Shown here: positions 16,098 through 24,991 of the stretch, piece by piece
How the letters are laid out: every line of letters begins with the position of its first letter
Numbering within the stretch: position 1 is the first letter of the stretch
Source: Pseudopedobacter sp045629485
GTDB lineage: Bacteria > Bacteroidota > Bacteroidia > Sphingobacteriales > Sphingobacteriaceae
Length of the DNA stretch: 32,075 nucleotides
Reading direction: 5' to 3'
Assembly (NCBI GenBank): GCA_045629485.1
Contig: JAZQRF010000277.1
Location: forward strand, 1 to 32,075
Notes under the pieces: generated by a model
What the model was told of the DNA's origin: nothing
Databases searched by the model: none
The model's input: only the letters and a program-made list of their open reading frames with translations
Program-made: the position numbers and the translations under genes

Positions 16098-19000
16098 TTA
16101 AAATGAAAGGTTTAGTCCGAAAGTAATTGTCTTCGCTCTTGGATATGCTGCATAGTCAAAACCTTGTGTTAACGTTGAATAACCAACCGAAACTTCAGGA
16201 TCAGCTCCCGTGTAATTTGTCCACGTTAATAAATTCTGAGCAGACGCATAAACTCTTAAACTTTTAATTCCATTTCTTTTAGCAAGGGCAGATGGTACGT
16301 TGTAACCTAATGAAACTGTTTTAAGTCTTAAATAAGATCCATCTTCTAATACACGGTTAGAGAAGTGTGCAGGACCTTGTCCGCCAGCTCTTGGGATATC
16401 AGAATCCTGATTGTCAAAAGTCCATCTGTTGGCAAAAGATGCGAATTGGTTTAAGTTTCTTCTACCGCCTCCTTCAAATAAAAATCTGTTTGCGTTAATT
16501 AAATCGTTACCGTAAGACCATTGTAATAATACGTTTAAATCAAAGTTTTTATAATTGAAGTTGTTAGTAAAACCGCCAGTATGTATTGGTAAACCTCTAC
16601 CAATTATAGCGTAATCACTTGTGGTGATATTACCATCATCATTTAAATCTTTGTACTTGATGTGACCTGGTTGAATAACGGTTTGACTATTACCATTAAG
16701 AGGAATGTTATTTTTTAATACATATTTACCATTTCCATCAATGTTAAAATCCTCCACCTGGTATACTCCGTCATATATAAGTCCATACATCTGACCTATT
16801 GGCTGGCCTAATATAGATATGTAAGAGTATAAAGAAGAGTATGAAGAATTAAAATTAACTGTTCTTGCCAGTACATTTTGTTTATCAGACAATGCTAAAA
16901 CTTTATTTCTATTAAAGCTTATATTGAAGCTAGATGACCATTGGAAGTCTTTAGAATGAACGTTTTTAGTATTTAAACTAAACTCAAAACCCTCGTTAGA
17001 CATTTTACCAACATTTTTAAAAGCGGTATTAATACCTGTAGTTCTTGGTAAATCGGCATTTAACAATAAATCATCAGTAACTTTATTATAGTAATCAAAT
17101 TCAAATGTAATTCGGTCTCTTAAGAATCCCATTTCTACACCAATATCAGATTGCTTAGTAGTTTCCCATTTTAAAAGAGGGTTACCAATGGTACTAATTA
17201 CAGCACCTTGAACTATTGAGTTTTTATAGGAATAATTTCCGGCAAGAGGAAAGGTAATCTGAGTTAAATAATCGAAATCACCAATTCTATTATTTCCGGT
17301 TAACCCGTAGCTGGCTCTTAATTTTAGGTTTGTAAATATGTTTTGTTTTTTAAAGAATTCTTCTTTACTCACAACCCATGATACGGCTCCGGAAGGGAAG
17401 TAGCCCCAACGATTTTCTTTTAAAAATTTAGAAGAACCATCGGCTCTAAATGTTCCGGTAAATATATATTTCCCATTGTAAGAATAAATCATTCTACCTA
17501 AATAAGATAAAAGTCCCCATGAAGAGCTTCCTACATTCCCAAAGTTTTTAATGGCTTCATCTAATCCATCAATTTCTAAATCTTCATTAGGTACTAATAC
17601 AGCGCTAAAACCGCTTCTGCTAGTTTTATTAGTCTGCATATTGTAACCAACAATTGCATTTATTTTATGGACTTTATTAAATGTTCTGATATAACTTAAA
17701 ATGTTTTCATTTAATAAGTTAGTAGCCGAAGTATTGTAGATAGAGCCATTTACGCCTCTTGATGGATTTAACATACTATTCCCCTGAACAGTTTGTGAAT
17801 TATTAAAATTTTCGCTTACTCCAAATCTTGTTGTTAATCCTCCGGAAACTCTCAATTTCAAATATTTATTGAAGCCGTACTCTGCGAATCCATTTGCAGT
17901 AAGCATGTTACTTGCTGTACGTCTGATTTCATTTTTAACTGATATAATAGGGTTAAAGCGATAATCATCACCACTCATCGCCTCATCATCAAATAACTCT
18001 TCATCAATATTTAATTCCTCTGTTCCTGTTACTGGGCGATAACCCCAAACGCTATACATTTGATATAATGATGGATTTTCGCTGGCACCGTTATGAATAG
18101 AACCAAAATTCTCATTTCGGCTATAATTGATGTTAGTACCAATCTTTAAATTTTTATTAACTGTTTGGTCTAACGTAATTCTTCCCTGATATCTTTTTAA
18201 TCCGGAATTTATAACAATACCATCCATATCTCTATAGTTACCAGAAATAGAGTATAATGTCTTATCGGTACCACCTCTTATAGATAGATCATAATTTTGA
18301 ACAGCAGCTGTTCTAAAATATTGGTCTTCAAGGTATAAACCTTTACTATTTTTGTAAGACTCTAAAGTGTTTCCGTTAGCATCGTAATATTGTTCTGATG
18401 GATCTAAATCTCCAGGAGTGTAAATAGCTGCTGGTGTTTTCGAACCTGCAGCTCCGTTTCCTAGCTCAAGCTGTAGTCTAACAAACTCATACGGGCTTAA
18501 TGTCTCAACTCTGTTCGTATTTTTTTGAAGACCATAGTACGAGTTAAAAGTAATTACCGGATCACCCTTTTTACCTTTTTTAGTGGTAATAATGATTACT
18601 CCATTCGCACCTCTTGATCCATAAATAGCAGTTGCAGAAGCATCTTTTAAAATATCTATAGATTCGATGTCTGATGGATTTATTGAACTATTATCAGAAT
18701 CTTCCATAGGGAAACCGTCGATTACATATAACGGAGAATTATCTTGTGTGATAGAGCCTGGCCCACGAATAACAATATTACTTGTAGAACCCGGCTGCCC
18801 ATCTGTACTTGAAACAGTAACACCAGCAATACGTCCGGCTAAAGCCTCATCAAAAGACGTTACAGGGGCTTTTGCAAGATCTGCCATGTTAACAGATGCA
18901 ACAGCACCCGTTAAATCACTACGCTGTACACTACCATAGCCAATTACTACAATCTCGTTTAATTTCTTTTGATCTTCAGACAGTCGTACATTAATTACTG

Positions 19001-19595
19001 TTCTTCCTTTAACCTCAATTTCCTGAGTTACAAATCCTAAAAAAGAAAACGTCAGTACATCTGTATTTTCATCCGGCACACTAATACTATATACACCGTT
19101 TGAATTGGTAACAGTTCCTGTTGATCCGTTTTTAATTCTAACCATCACCCCCGGCATCTCCAGCCCCTTGTCGTCAGTCACTTTTCCGCTAACAGTTGTT
19201 TTTTTTGTTGAAGCTTTCTGAGACTTTATAATAATAGTTTTAGCTACTATCTGATAAGTAAAAGGCTGGTTTTTAAAACATTCCTCCAGTGTTTTTTGTA
19301 ATGGAGCATTTTTTAGATTTACAGTAACAGGATTTGCTACTTTTAAATGTTCTAAATCGTAAAATACTTTATAACCACTTTGCTTTTCAATTTGATTTAA
19401 GACATTTTCAAAACTTAAGTTCTTTACAGAAAGGTTTATGATTTGTGAAAATGCACTGGCGCTAACTTGTAAAGATGCAGCAACCGTTAATATAAAGAGG
19501 AGAACTTTCATGACAATGTTTTTGGTCTTATAAAAGCTGCTGTTTTTTATATTTTTCAGACATAGCCATACCATGCTATGAACTTTAAAATCCAT
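16098..19595 (-). CDS. SusC-type TonB-dependent receptor with STN signalling domain
   Basis: Outer-membrane active importer for glycan fragments, powered by TonB. The domains in order are: a long signal region with a hydrophobic core MKVLLFILTVAASLQVSA (29-46); an STN domain (about 55-110, LSFENVLNQIEKQSGYKVFYD); a CarboxypepD_reg-like domain (about 118-207, VSGKVTDDKGLEMPGV); the plug (about 215-335, with LNEIVVIGYG, SNIVIRGPGS, LYVIDGFP and GANGVIIITTKKG); and the 22-strand barrel ending in LNLSF. The start may be 19595, 19574 or 19511; N-terminal extensions before the MK are common in this group. The STN domain pairs with the FecR/ECF sigma genes just upstream, so substrate binding probably turns on the locus by trans-envelope signalling. 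Confidence 0.95.
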   Translation of the reverse strand: MDFKVHSMVWLCLKNIKNSSFYKTKNIVMKVLLFILTVAASLQVSASAFSQIINLSVKNLSFENVLNQIEKQSGYKVFYDLEHLKVANPVTVNLKNAPLQKTLEECFKNQPFTYQIVAKTIIIKSQKASTKKTTVSGKVTDDKGLEMPGVMVRIKNGSTGTVTNSNGVYSISVPDENTDVLTFSFLGFVTQEIEVKGRTVINVRLSEDQKKLNEIVVIGYGSVQRSDLTGAVASVNMADLAKAPVTSFDEALAGRIAGVTVSSTDGQPGSTSNIVIRGPGSITQDNSPLYVIDGFPMEDSDNSSINPSDIESIDILKDASATAIYGSRGANGVIIITTKKGKKGDPVITFNSYYGLQKNTNRVETLSPYEFVRLQLELGNGAAGSKTPAAIYTPGDLDPSEQYYDANGNTLESYKNSKGLYLEDQYFRTAAVQNYDLSIRGGTDKTLYSISGNYRDMDGIVINSGLKRYQGRITLDQTVNKNLKIGTNINYSRNENFGSIHNGASENPSLYQMYSVWGYRPVTGTEELNIDEELFDDEAMSGDDYRFNPIISVKNEIRRTASNMLTANGFAEYGFNKYLKLRVSGGLTTRFGVSENFNNSQTVQGNSMLNPSRGVNGSIYNTSATNLLNENILSYIRTFNKVHKINAIVGYNMQTNKTSRSGFSAVLVPNEDLEIDGLDEAIKNFGNVGSSSWGLLSYLGRMIYSYNGKYIFTGTFRADGSSKFLKENRWGYFPSGAVSWVVSKEEFFKKQNIFTNLKLRASYGLTGNNRIGDFDYLTQITFPLAGNYSYKNSIVQGAVISTIGNPLLKWETTKQSDIGVEMGFLRDRITFEFDYYNKVTDDLLLNADLPRTTGINTAFKNVGKMSNEGFEFSLNTKNVHSKDFQWSSSFNISFNRNKVLALSDKQNVLARTVNFNSSYSSLYSYISILGQPIGQMYGLIYDGVYQVEDFNIDGNGKYVLKNNIPLNGNSQTVIQPGHIKYKDLNDDGNITTSDYAIIGRGLPIHTGGFTNNFNYKNFDLNVLLQWSYGNDLINANRFLFEGGGRRNLNQFASFANRWTFDNQDSDIPRAGGQGPAHFSNRVLEDGSYLRLKTVSLGYNVPSALAKRNGIKSLRVYASAQNLLTWTNYTGADPEVSVGYSTLTQGFDYAAYPRAKTITFGLNLSF

Positions 19596-19655
19596 ATATT
19601 TGTAATAATGTTGTTAGATAATAATTGATTAAACTTGGTTTTGTCTGTACATTCT

Positions 19656-19684
19656 AGCCGGTTAAGTTGCGAGCTTTTCCGGCT
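19656..19684 (-). promoter_or_regulatory. Short GC hairpin in the FecR-SusC intergenic region
   Basis: AGCCGG (19656-19661) and CCGGCT (19679-19684) can pair across a 17-nt loop, in an otherwise AT-rich 107-nt gap. It could be a weak terminator for the sigma/anti-sigma unit or a leader element for the SusC transcript. I could not identify a convincing ECF promoter here. Confidence 0.3.
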
Positions 19685-19702
19685 TCGTACTTTAGATAGA
19701 AC

Positions 19703-20818
19703 TTATTGCATAATTACACTCCTTCCTTCAATTTTAAAGTCTAAATTGCTGGTTAATTCAATCATAGATAATACTTCTGAGAGTTTTGCGTCTCTGGAAA
19801 TTGTACCACGGAATTTTTTATTTGGAATGCTGTTTTCGTCTATATCTACGTCGTACCAGCGCTCTAACTGTCGCATAATATTTTTTAAATCTGTGTTGTG
19901 AAATTTGAATTCTCCATCTTTCCATGCAACCACAGATTCTAAATTTACATCATGTTTTATGTTTAAATCAGTAGTTGATAATGATGCCTGGCATTGTTCC
20001 CCTGGCTTTAATAATACGGAAGAATTGCGTTTGGTAACTTTTACACTGCCCTCTAACAAGGTAATATTGAGATAGGCTTCATTGGTATAGCTGTTAACAT
20101 TAAAATGCGTTCCCAAAACTTCAACAGTGGTATTGTTTGCGGTAACTTTAAATCTTTTATTGGATTTGGCTACTTCAAAATACCCCTCTCCGGTGAGTTC
20201 TACCTTCCTGCTATCATCACTAAATGAAAGAGGAAAACGAAGAGAAGAGGCAGCATTAAGCCATACTTTGCTGCCATCTGGTAATATAATTTTATATGTC
20301 CCGCCTCTTGGAGTACTTATGGTATTAAAAGCGTCCGAACGATTAGCTGCACTATTATCTTTAACGATATAAGTTAAATTCCCGCTGGTATCATTTGCTA
20401 TTTCTATTCCAGTTTCTTTAATTATTCCATTAGCAGTGGAATCTAAGGTTACAGTTGTACCATCTGATAGGGTAAGTGTAGCCAAATTCTCACCAGGAGC
20501 TTTATCGTTCATAACGAAATTTTTCGGCTTAGCCTGCTGCTTGGTGTTAGTGTTGAAAATGAAAATTGAAAGTGCCGCAATAAGAACAATAGATGCCGCA
20601 ATACTCAATTTTTTTAAAGTAATAATTTTTCGCCTGGGACGGTCAAGATCCAAACGCTTTCGAATGCTCATCAAATCTTCTAAAAGTTCTTCGTCTGTAA
20701 GATCGAAACTGAAATCTGCACCATTTAAGATCCAGCCTTCTACCAATTCTTTTTCCTCAGGGCTGGCTTTCCCTTCTTTATATTTTATTAAAATTTCTTC
20801 TTCAGTTGTATGATTCAT
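19703..20818 (-). CDS. FecR-family anti-sigma factor
   Basis: A 371-residue single-pass inner-membrane regulator. The cytoplasmic N-terminal part (1-65) would hold the ECF sigma factor; a transmembrane helix follows at about 71-88 (LSIAASIVLIAALSIFIF). The periplasmic FecR domain carries STPRGGTYKIILPDGSKVWL and GEGYFEV, and a C-terminal DUF4974-type domain (about 300-371) would contact the STN domain of SusC. The gene lies 84 nt downstream of the sigma gene and 107 nt upstream of susC-like, the standard order of such loci. It probably releases the sigma factor when the receptor is occupied. Confidence 0.94.
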   Translation of the reverse strand: MNHTTEEEILIKYKEGKASPEEKELVEGWILNGADFSFDLTDEELLEDLMSIRKRLDLDRPRRKIITLKKLSIAASIVLIAALSIFIFNTNTKQQAKPKNFVMNDKAPGENLATLTLSDGTTVTLDSTANGIIKETGIEIANDTSGNLTYIVKDNSAANRSDAFNTISTPRGGTYKIILPDGSKVWLNAASSLRFPLSFSDDSRKVELTGEGYFEVAKSNKRFKVTANNTTVEVLGTHFNVNSYTNEAYLNITLLEGSVKVTKRNSSVLLKPGEQCQASLSTTDLNIKHDVNLESVVAWKDGEFKFHNTDLKNIMRQLERWYDVDIDENSIPNKKFRGTISRDAKLSEVLSMIELTSNLDFKIEGRSVIMQ

Positions 20819-20902
20819 GATGACAGAAGGTTTAGCTTCTAATAGGTAAAACAGTTACCTAAGTTCTAAGGGTTAGTGGAAAGTGAATAATTTTTATAAG
20901 GA

Positions 20903-21472
20903 TTAGAGAAAAAAGAAATATAAATCTCCTAATTTAACTTTTAGAACTTTTAATGCTGAGTGCATATGGCTTTTTACTGTTTCTTCCGCTATCCCTAATT
21001 CTTGCGCAATTTCTTTACGGCTAAGATTTGTTTTACGGCTTAGCTCGAATACTTTCCGGGTTCTCGGATTTAAGTTAGCAATCTCCTGTTCTATAACTTG
21101 ATGCAGATCCTTATGGCGGACTAAAAAATCCGAATTATTATCAGACAAGTTGATGATGTATTTATTGAAAGACTCAATATACCTTGTTGATACTTTTTGA
21201 TGTGCAATTAAATTAATTATTCGGTTCCGCAGAGAGGTATATAAATAAGCAGCCAGCACAAATCTTTCAGCAATAATTTCACGGTCTGCCCAAAGTTTAA
21301 GGAATAGCTCATGTATAATGTCCTTTGCTTCTTCCCGGTTCTTTAATCGGCGGTAAGCAAATACATACATTTGCGCATGGTAACGGTCGTATATTTCGGT
21401 ATACGCAAGATGGTCACCGTTCTTTAATAAAAGTAAGATGTCGACATCAGAATATTTGCTGTATGCTGCCAT
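20903..21472 (-). CDS. ECF RNA polymerase sigma factor (Bacteroidota FecI/RpoE type)
   Basis: A 189-residue sigma factor with region 2 (about 25-90: AYTEIYDRYHAQMYVFAYRR, then EEAKDIIHELFLKLW) and region 4 (about 130-180: LNPRTRKVFELSR, then KEIAQELGIAEETVKSHM, a helix-turn-helix). No sigma-3 and no extra C-terminal domain. It precedes the FecR gene and the SusC receptor, so it should direct transcription of the receptor operon after a substrate signal. The start at ATG 21472 puts the usual YSxxSD-like N-terminus in frame. Confidence 0.95.
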   Translation of the reverse strand: MAAYSKYSDVDILLLLKNGDHLAYTEIYDRYHAQMYVFAYRRLKNREEAKDIIHELFLKLWADREIIAERFVLAAYLYTSLRNRIINLIAHQKVSTRYIESFNKYIINLSDNNSDFLVRHKDLHQVIEQEIANLNPRTRKVFELSRKTNLSRKEIAQELGIAEETVKSHMHSALKVLKVKLGDLYFFFL

Positions 21473-21722
21473 TTACAGTTTGTGAAATTAGTTAGTGTAT
21501 ATATGAGTAAATTAGTTCTTTTTTAGGCAATCAGCAACCCTAATGGCTAATTGTAAAAATTAAAATCTAAAGTTTAACTCCAGCTTTTAGTATTTATACT
21601 TTAATTCGGATTTATTTCTTTTTGCTTTTAAAATAAGGTGCTGTGTAACAAAATTTTTGAATTTCTTCCTGATTTACTGTTGTTTATAAGTTATTCAGTT
21701 TAGACAAGTGATTACACGATTA
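21473..21722. promoter_or_regulatory. Intergenic leader of the sigma factor gene
   Basis: About 250 nt of AT-rich sequence without an ORF I can support. On the minus strand GTTG (21538-21535) and TAATTTAC (21514-21507) are 20 nt apart and loosely resemble a Bacteroidota -33/-7 promoter about 35 nt before the sigma gene start. The match to TAnnTTTG is imperfect, so this is only suggestive. The rest shows no structure I can name. Confidence 0.25.
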
Positions 21723-21760
21723 TATCTCGAATTATGCATTTAAACGCATAATTCGAGATA
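21723..21760 (-). terminator. Perfect 15-bp hairpin after the SGNH hydrolase gene
   Basis: Arms 21723-21737 (TATCTCGAATTATGC) and 21746-21760 with an 8-nt loop, 8 nt past the stop of the SGNH hydrolase gene. It is the longest uninterrupted perfect stem in the window. It isolates the hydrolase transcript from the sigma factor gene. Confidence 0.7.
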
Positions 21761-21768
21761 CTGTATTT

Positions 21769-22674
21769 CTATTTTTTTGATTTGAATTTTTTTAACTCGC
21801 TTACACGATAAGGTTTTTTACAGGCCAGGTAGGCCGCATTTTGAGCCATTTCAGCCTCATGTTTTGTAATTTGTTCTGGATGAAAAGTGTTTCCAATAAC
21901 ATTGGTTTTAAAAATCATTTCATACCATGCACATGAAGCAATGTATCTTCCTAAATATAAACTCAAATGAAGATCATCCCGATTAAGGTTATCTCCAATA
22001 AAGGAAGTTCTTGCATTTTGGATAGCTGTTCCTGAAGGAATTAATAAATCAAATTTAAATTCTTTTTTAATTCTTTTTGTTGTTTCCACAATAGCTTTGT
22101 ACATGTTCTCCTGGTTCCCTCCGTATTTTGCAAATCTTTTCGGATCTGATGATCCCCTGTAAGCCCAAGTTTGGTGTATGATATATTTAGTTTGAGGACT
22201 ACTTTTAGTTTTTACATAGTGAAGTAGGTTTTTAAGTGGACTTACATAAGTTTCATATAATCCAGATTTTGTACTTACTTGCTGTAAGCTTATGTAATCC
22301 CATTTTTCGTCTGATAATGCAGTAGCAATAGAAACTTTTGGTGTTTTGGTTTTTTCCCCGTCAGTACCAATTTTTCTATAATTATATTTACTAAGGTCTT
22401 CGGATGCATTTTTCCAGTGAAAATCTAAATCTGTACCTCCAACAAATAAATTTCCAATAATTACCTTTTTGCCATCAGCTTTTGCAAGTCCAAATAGAAA
22501 ATGTTCCATTGCGTCTTCAGAAAAACTGTTTCCAATAGCTAAAATTCTTATTATACTGTCTTTTGTTGTTTTAGGAGATGGATTAGGATTCAAATTAGCG
22601 CTTTCGGCATTAAAAAATGAAAGTAAAGCGAAAAATAATAGTAAAAAGGGTTTAGGAAATGCGGATAATTTCAT
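21769..22674 (-). CDS. Secreted SGNH-fold hydrolase (DUF4886-like)
   Basis: A 301-residue exported protein with a hydrophobic signal (FLLLFFALLSFFNAESA). The catalytic blocks are visible: IRILAIGNSFSED with nucleophile Ser50, FVGGTD (block II glycine at about 79-80), LQQVS near 130, and D233-D-L-H236 supplying the Asp/His pair. Relatives are esterases or carbohydrate deacetylases, and DUF4886 proteins often sit in glycan utilization loci. The gene is its own unit between a hairpin and a divergent promoter region, pointing the same way as the locus. O- or N-deacetylation of the glycan that the GH20 and lyase act on is a plausible but unproved role. Confidence 0.82.
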   Translation of the reverse strand: MKLSAFPKPFLLLFFALLSFFNAESANLNPNPSPKTTKDSIIRILAIGNSFSEDAMEHFLFGLAKADGKKVIIGNLFVGGTDLDFHWKNASEDLSKYNYRKIGTDGEKTKTPKVSIATALSDEKWDYISLQQVSTKSGLYETYVSPLKNLLHYVKTKSSPQTKYIIHQTWAYRGSSDPKRFAKYGGNQENMYKAIVETTKRIKKEFKFDLLIPSGTAIQNARTSFIGDNLNRDDLHLSLYLGRYIASCAWYEMIFKTNVIGNTFHPEQITKHEAEMAQNAAYLACKKPYRVSELKKFKSKK

Positions 22675-22900
22675 GTTAAGAGTGATTTATAGTGTTATAG
22701 AGGATGAAGTTAATAAACTTATTAAAAACTATGCAAATACTTATTAATTTTTTTAATAAAAAATCTATTTTATGGAATGAGCTAAAGTGTCGTACGCTTA
22801 TTTATTGTGTCCCAAATAAGGAGACAGGAAGATCCTATTATTAAAACTTTCAGGTGAGAGATGATGTTATATAAGAATCAATCCTACTAAAAAAATAATC

Positions 22901-23638
22901 ATGGAAATACCTCATACAATGACCACTTTATCAGAGGTCTTAAATAAGCTAAAAGAAGAAGGTTACAATACAGACTTTAACCTGAATGAGAATTGTTTGG
23001 TATGCAATGGTAACTCATTGACGATTCGTCCTGGCGAATTTGTGGTAGACAGGCATTACAGATTTGAAGGCCCTACAGACCCAGGCGATGAAGCCATTGT
23101 GTACGCTATTTCTTCTGTTAAAAATAATTTAAAAGGAGTTTTAGTAAATGGATACGGGATTTATAGTGATGACATGACTGATGAAATGGTAAAAGCCTTG
23201 TCTGGAGAAATTCCCAAAGTTACAGTTAATGAAGAAGTGCCTGAAGAGAAATCTACCCAAAGTACACCTCAACGTCCGGAAGGAGACAGAGTTTTAGATG
23301 CACCATTAGTTCACCTCGATCTGCAATCATTTAAAAAACAAATTAAAGCTGAGGAGGGTTGGAGAAATAATGATCGCAATTCTATAACCATTTTCAAATC
23401 AGACGAAATGCGTATTGTGATGATTGGCCTGCACAAAGATGCCGAAATGAAAAAACATACTGCACCCGGGGTAATAAGCGTACAGGTTTTAGAAGGCCAG
23501 ATTACTTTCCGGACGGACCAACAGTCTGAAGTTTTAAATGAAGGCCAAATGGTTACGTTACATGCAAAAATTCCACACTATGTAATTGCCAATCAGGAAT
23601 CAATATTCTTATTAACTTTAACTAACCCTTCTTCATAA
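22901..23638 (+). CDS. Fusion of a small Bacteroidota conserved domain and a cupin domain
   Basis: A 245-residue cytoplasmic protein. Residues about 7-105 (TLSEVLNKLKEEGYNTDFNL, ENCLVC, FEGPTDPGDEAIVYAI, LVNGYGIYSDDMTDEMVKAL) match a roughly 100-residue family common in Bacteroidota, often mislabelled phosphoribosylpyrophosphate synthetase although it has no PRPP-binding loop. A linker rich in E, P and T (about 106-130) leads to a cupin domain (about 165-245) with KKHTAPGVISVQVLEG, EGQMV and ITHAKIPH-like HAKIPH. The only cupin metal-ligand candidates are H191-like and H225-like residues, so metal binding is doubtful. The start could be the second Met (22919), where homologous single-domain proteins begin. 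It is monocistronic and ends at a strong bidirectional terminator. Function unknown. Confidence 0.75.
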   Translation: MEIPHTMTTLSEVLNKLKEEGYNTDFNLNENCLVCNGNSLTIRPGEFVVDRHYRFEGPTDPGDEAIVYAISSVKNNLKGVLVNGYGIYSDDMTDEMVKALSGEIPKVTVNEEVPEEKSTQSTPQRPEGDRVLDAPLVHLDLQSFKKQIKAEEGWRNNDRNSITIFKSDEMRIVMIGLHKDAEMKKHTAPGVISVQVLEGQITFRTDQQSEVLNEGQMVTLHAKIPHYVIANQESIFLLTLTNPSS

Positions 23639-23659
23639 GAAAAATAACCTCTAATATAA

Positions 23660-23689
23660 AAAGCCCTGATAGTTTATTATCAGGGCTTT
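23660..23689. terminator. Bidirectional rho-independent terminator
   Basis: Perfect 12-bp stem AAAGCCCTGATA (23660-23671) / 23678-23689 with a 6-nt loop. It is followed by ATTATTTAAT on the plus strand and TTATATTAG on the minus strand. It lies between the convergent cupin and aminotransferase genes and can serve both. Confidence 0.85.
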
Positions 23690-23711
23690 ATTATTTAATA
23701 ACTTATCTGTC

Positions 23712-24908
23712 TTAGCTTAATTTAGCTAGTGCTTCTTTAATTCTTTTTAAAGCTTCTACCAAACTTTCGTCAGAAGCTGCGTAAGATAAACGGATATAAT
23801 TATCGTTACCAAAACTATCTCCGCCTACGGTTGCAACATGGCCAACATTTAGTAAGTAAAGTGATAAATCGCTTGAATTTTTAATCACATTACCATTTTC
23901 GTCTTTTTTTCCAAAGAAAGAACTGATTTCAGGAAAGAAATAAAATGCACCTTCAGGCAGGTTGGTTTTAACTCCAGGTATATCTTTTAATAAATCGTAT
24001 ACTAATTGACGACGACGAACGAAAGCTTTTTTCATTTCGTTTACAGAGTCTAAACCTTGCTCGTAAGCTACAATACCAGCTCTTTGCGCAATAGAACATG
24101 TGCCAGAAGTGGTTTGTCCCTGTAATTTATCATTTGCAGCAGCAATTTCTTTATTGGCAGCAAGGTAACCTAAACGCCATCCGGTCATAGCAAATGCTTT
24201 TGAAAAACCGTTAATGATGATTACGCGATCTTTAATGCTTGGGAATTGTGCAATCGACTCATGTTTGTCAACAAAGTTAATATGTTCATAAATCTCATCC
24301 GATAGGATGAAAATATTAGGATACTTTTCGAAAACTTTAGCCAAAGCCGCAAGTTCGTCTTTACTGTAAACTGTACCTGTAGGGTTATTTGGCGAAGAGA
24401 ACATGAAAAGCTTACTTTTTGGAGTAATAGCTGCTTCTAATTGTTCTGGAGTGATTTTAAAATCGCTCTCAATGTCCGTATCAATAAAAACTGATTTACC
24501 TTCGGCCAGTGTAACCATTTCTGAGTAAGAAACCCAATAAGGTGTTGGTATAATTACTTCATCTCCCGGATTAATCAAAGTTAAAATAACGTTAGATAAA
24601 GATTGTTTTGCTCCTGTAGAAACTACAATTTGTGATATATCGTAATCGAGGTTATTCTCTGACTTCAGTTTATTTACTATAGCCTGACGAAGGTCTGGGT
24701 ATCCTGGAACAGGAGAATAACGGGTATAGTTATCATCTAATGCCTTTTTTGCGGCTTCTTTAACATGGTCTGGCGTATTAAAGTCTGGTTCTCCAACGCT
24801 TAAGCTAATTACGTTAACTCCTTTTGCAGCTAATTCTCGACCTAATTTAGTCATTTTTAGCGTAGCCGATTCTGATAGGTTATTAATTCTGTCTGATAAA
24901 ATAGTCAT
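23712..24908 (-). CDS. PLP-dependent class I aminotransferase (aspartate aminotransferase-like)
   Basis: A 398-residue cytoplasmic fold-type I aminotransferase of the Ib subgroup, which usually transfers the amino group between aspartate (or other amino acids) and 2-oxoglutarate. Motifs in order: SVGEPDFNTPDHV (substrate-binding start), STGAKQSL (cofactor phosphate loop), FSSPNNPTG (binds the cofactor ring region), LSDEIYEHI, and INGFSKAFAMTGWRLGY with the Schiff-base lysine in SKAFAMTGWR. RLSYAAS near the C-terminus carries the substrate-carboxylate Arg. Monocistronic, with a clear promoter at 24926-24933. The exact substrate cannot be told from sequence alone. Confidence 0.93.
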   Translation of the reverse strand: MTILSDRINNLSESATLKMTKLGRELAAKGVNVISLSVGEPDFNTPDHVKEAAKKALDDNYTRYSPVPGYPDLRQAIVNKLKSENNLDYDISQIVVSTGAKQSLSNVILTLINPGDEVIIPTPYWVSYSEMVTLAEGKSVFIDTDIESDFKITPEQLEAAITPKSKLFMFSSPNNPTGTVYSKDELAALAKVFEKYPNIFILSDEIYEHINFVDKHESIAQFPSIKDRVIIINGFSKAFAMTGWRLGYLAANKEIAAANDKLQGQTTSGTCSIAQRAGIVAYEQGLDSVNEMKKAFVRRRQLVYDLLKDIPGVKTNLPEGAFYFFPEISSFFGKKDENGNVIKNSSDLSLYLLNVGHVATVGGDSFGNDNYIRLSYAASDESLVEALKRIKEALAKLS

Positions 24909-24925
24909 GATTTGAGCTTTGACGG

Positions 24926-24933
24926 CAAATATA
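24926..24933 (-). promoter_or_regulatory. Bacteroidota -7 element for the aminotransferase gene
   Basis: TATATTTG on the minus strand matches the TAnnTTTG consensus of Bacteroidota sigma-ABfr promoters exactly and lies 17 nt upstream of the ATG. The -33 region is weak (TTAC about 20 nt upstream). It would give a very short 5' leader. Confidence 0.5.
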
Positions 24934-24968
24934 GAAATAGTTTTTTCTCTATGGTAATATCTAATTCC

Positions 24969-24976
24969 TAAGTTTG
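24969..24976 (+). promoter_or_regulatory. Bacteroidota -7 element for the cation diffusion facilitator gene
   Basis: TAAGTTTG matches TAnnTTTG and ends 15 nt before the TTG start at 24992, again implying a near-leaderless transcript. No good -33 TTTG is seen at the expected distance. Confidence 0.45.
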
Positions 24977-24991
24977 TAAAAAAATATCAGA

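Noticed and set aside
20436..20813. 125-codon open frame on the plus strand
   Set aside because: Antisense to the FecR gene; its composition mirrors the Leu/Ser-rich complement of that gene and it has no homology I recognise.
22901..23638. Ribose-phosphate pyrophosphokinase activity for the N-terminal domain
   Set aside because: No PRPP-binding motif and far too short; the name is a propagated mislabel.
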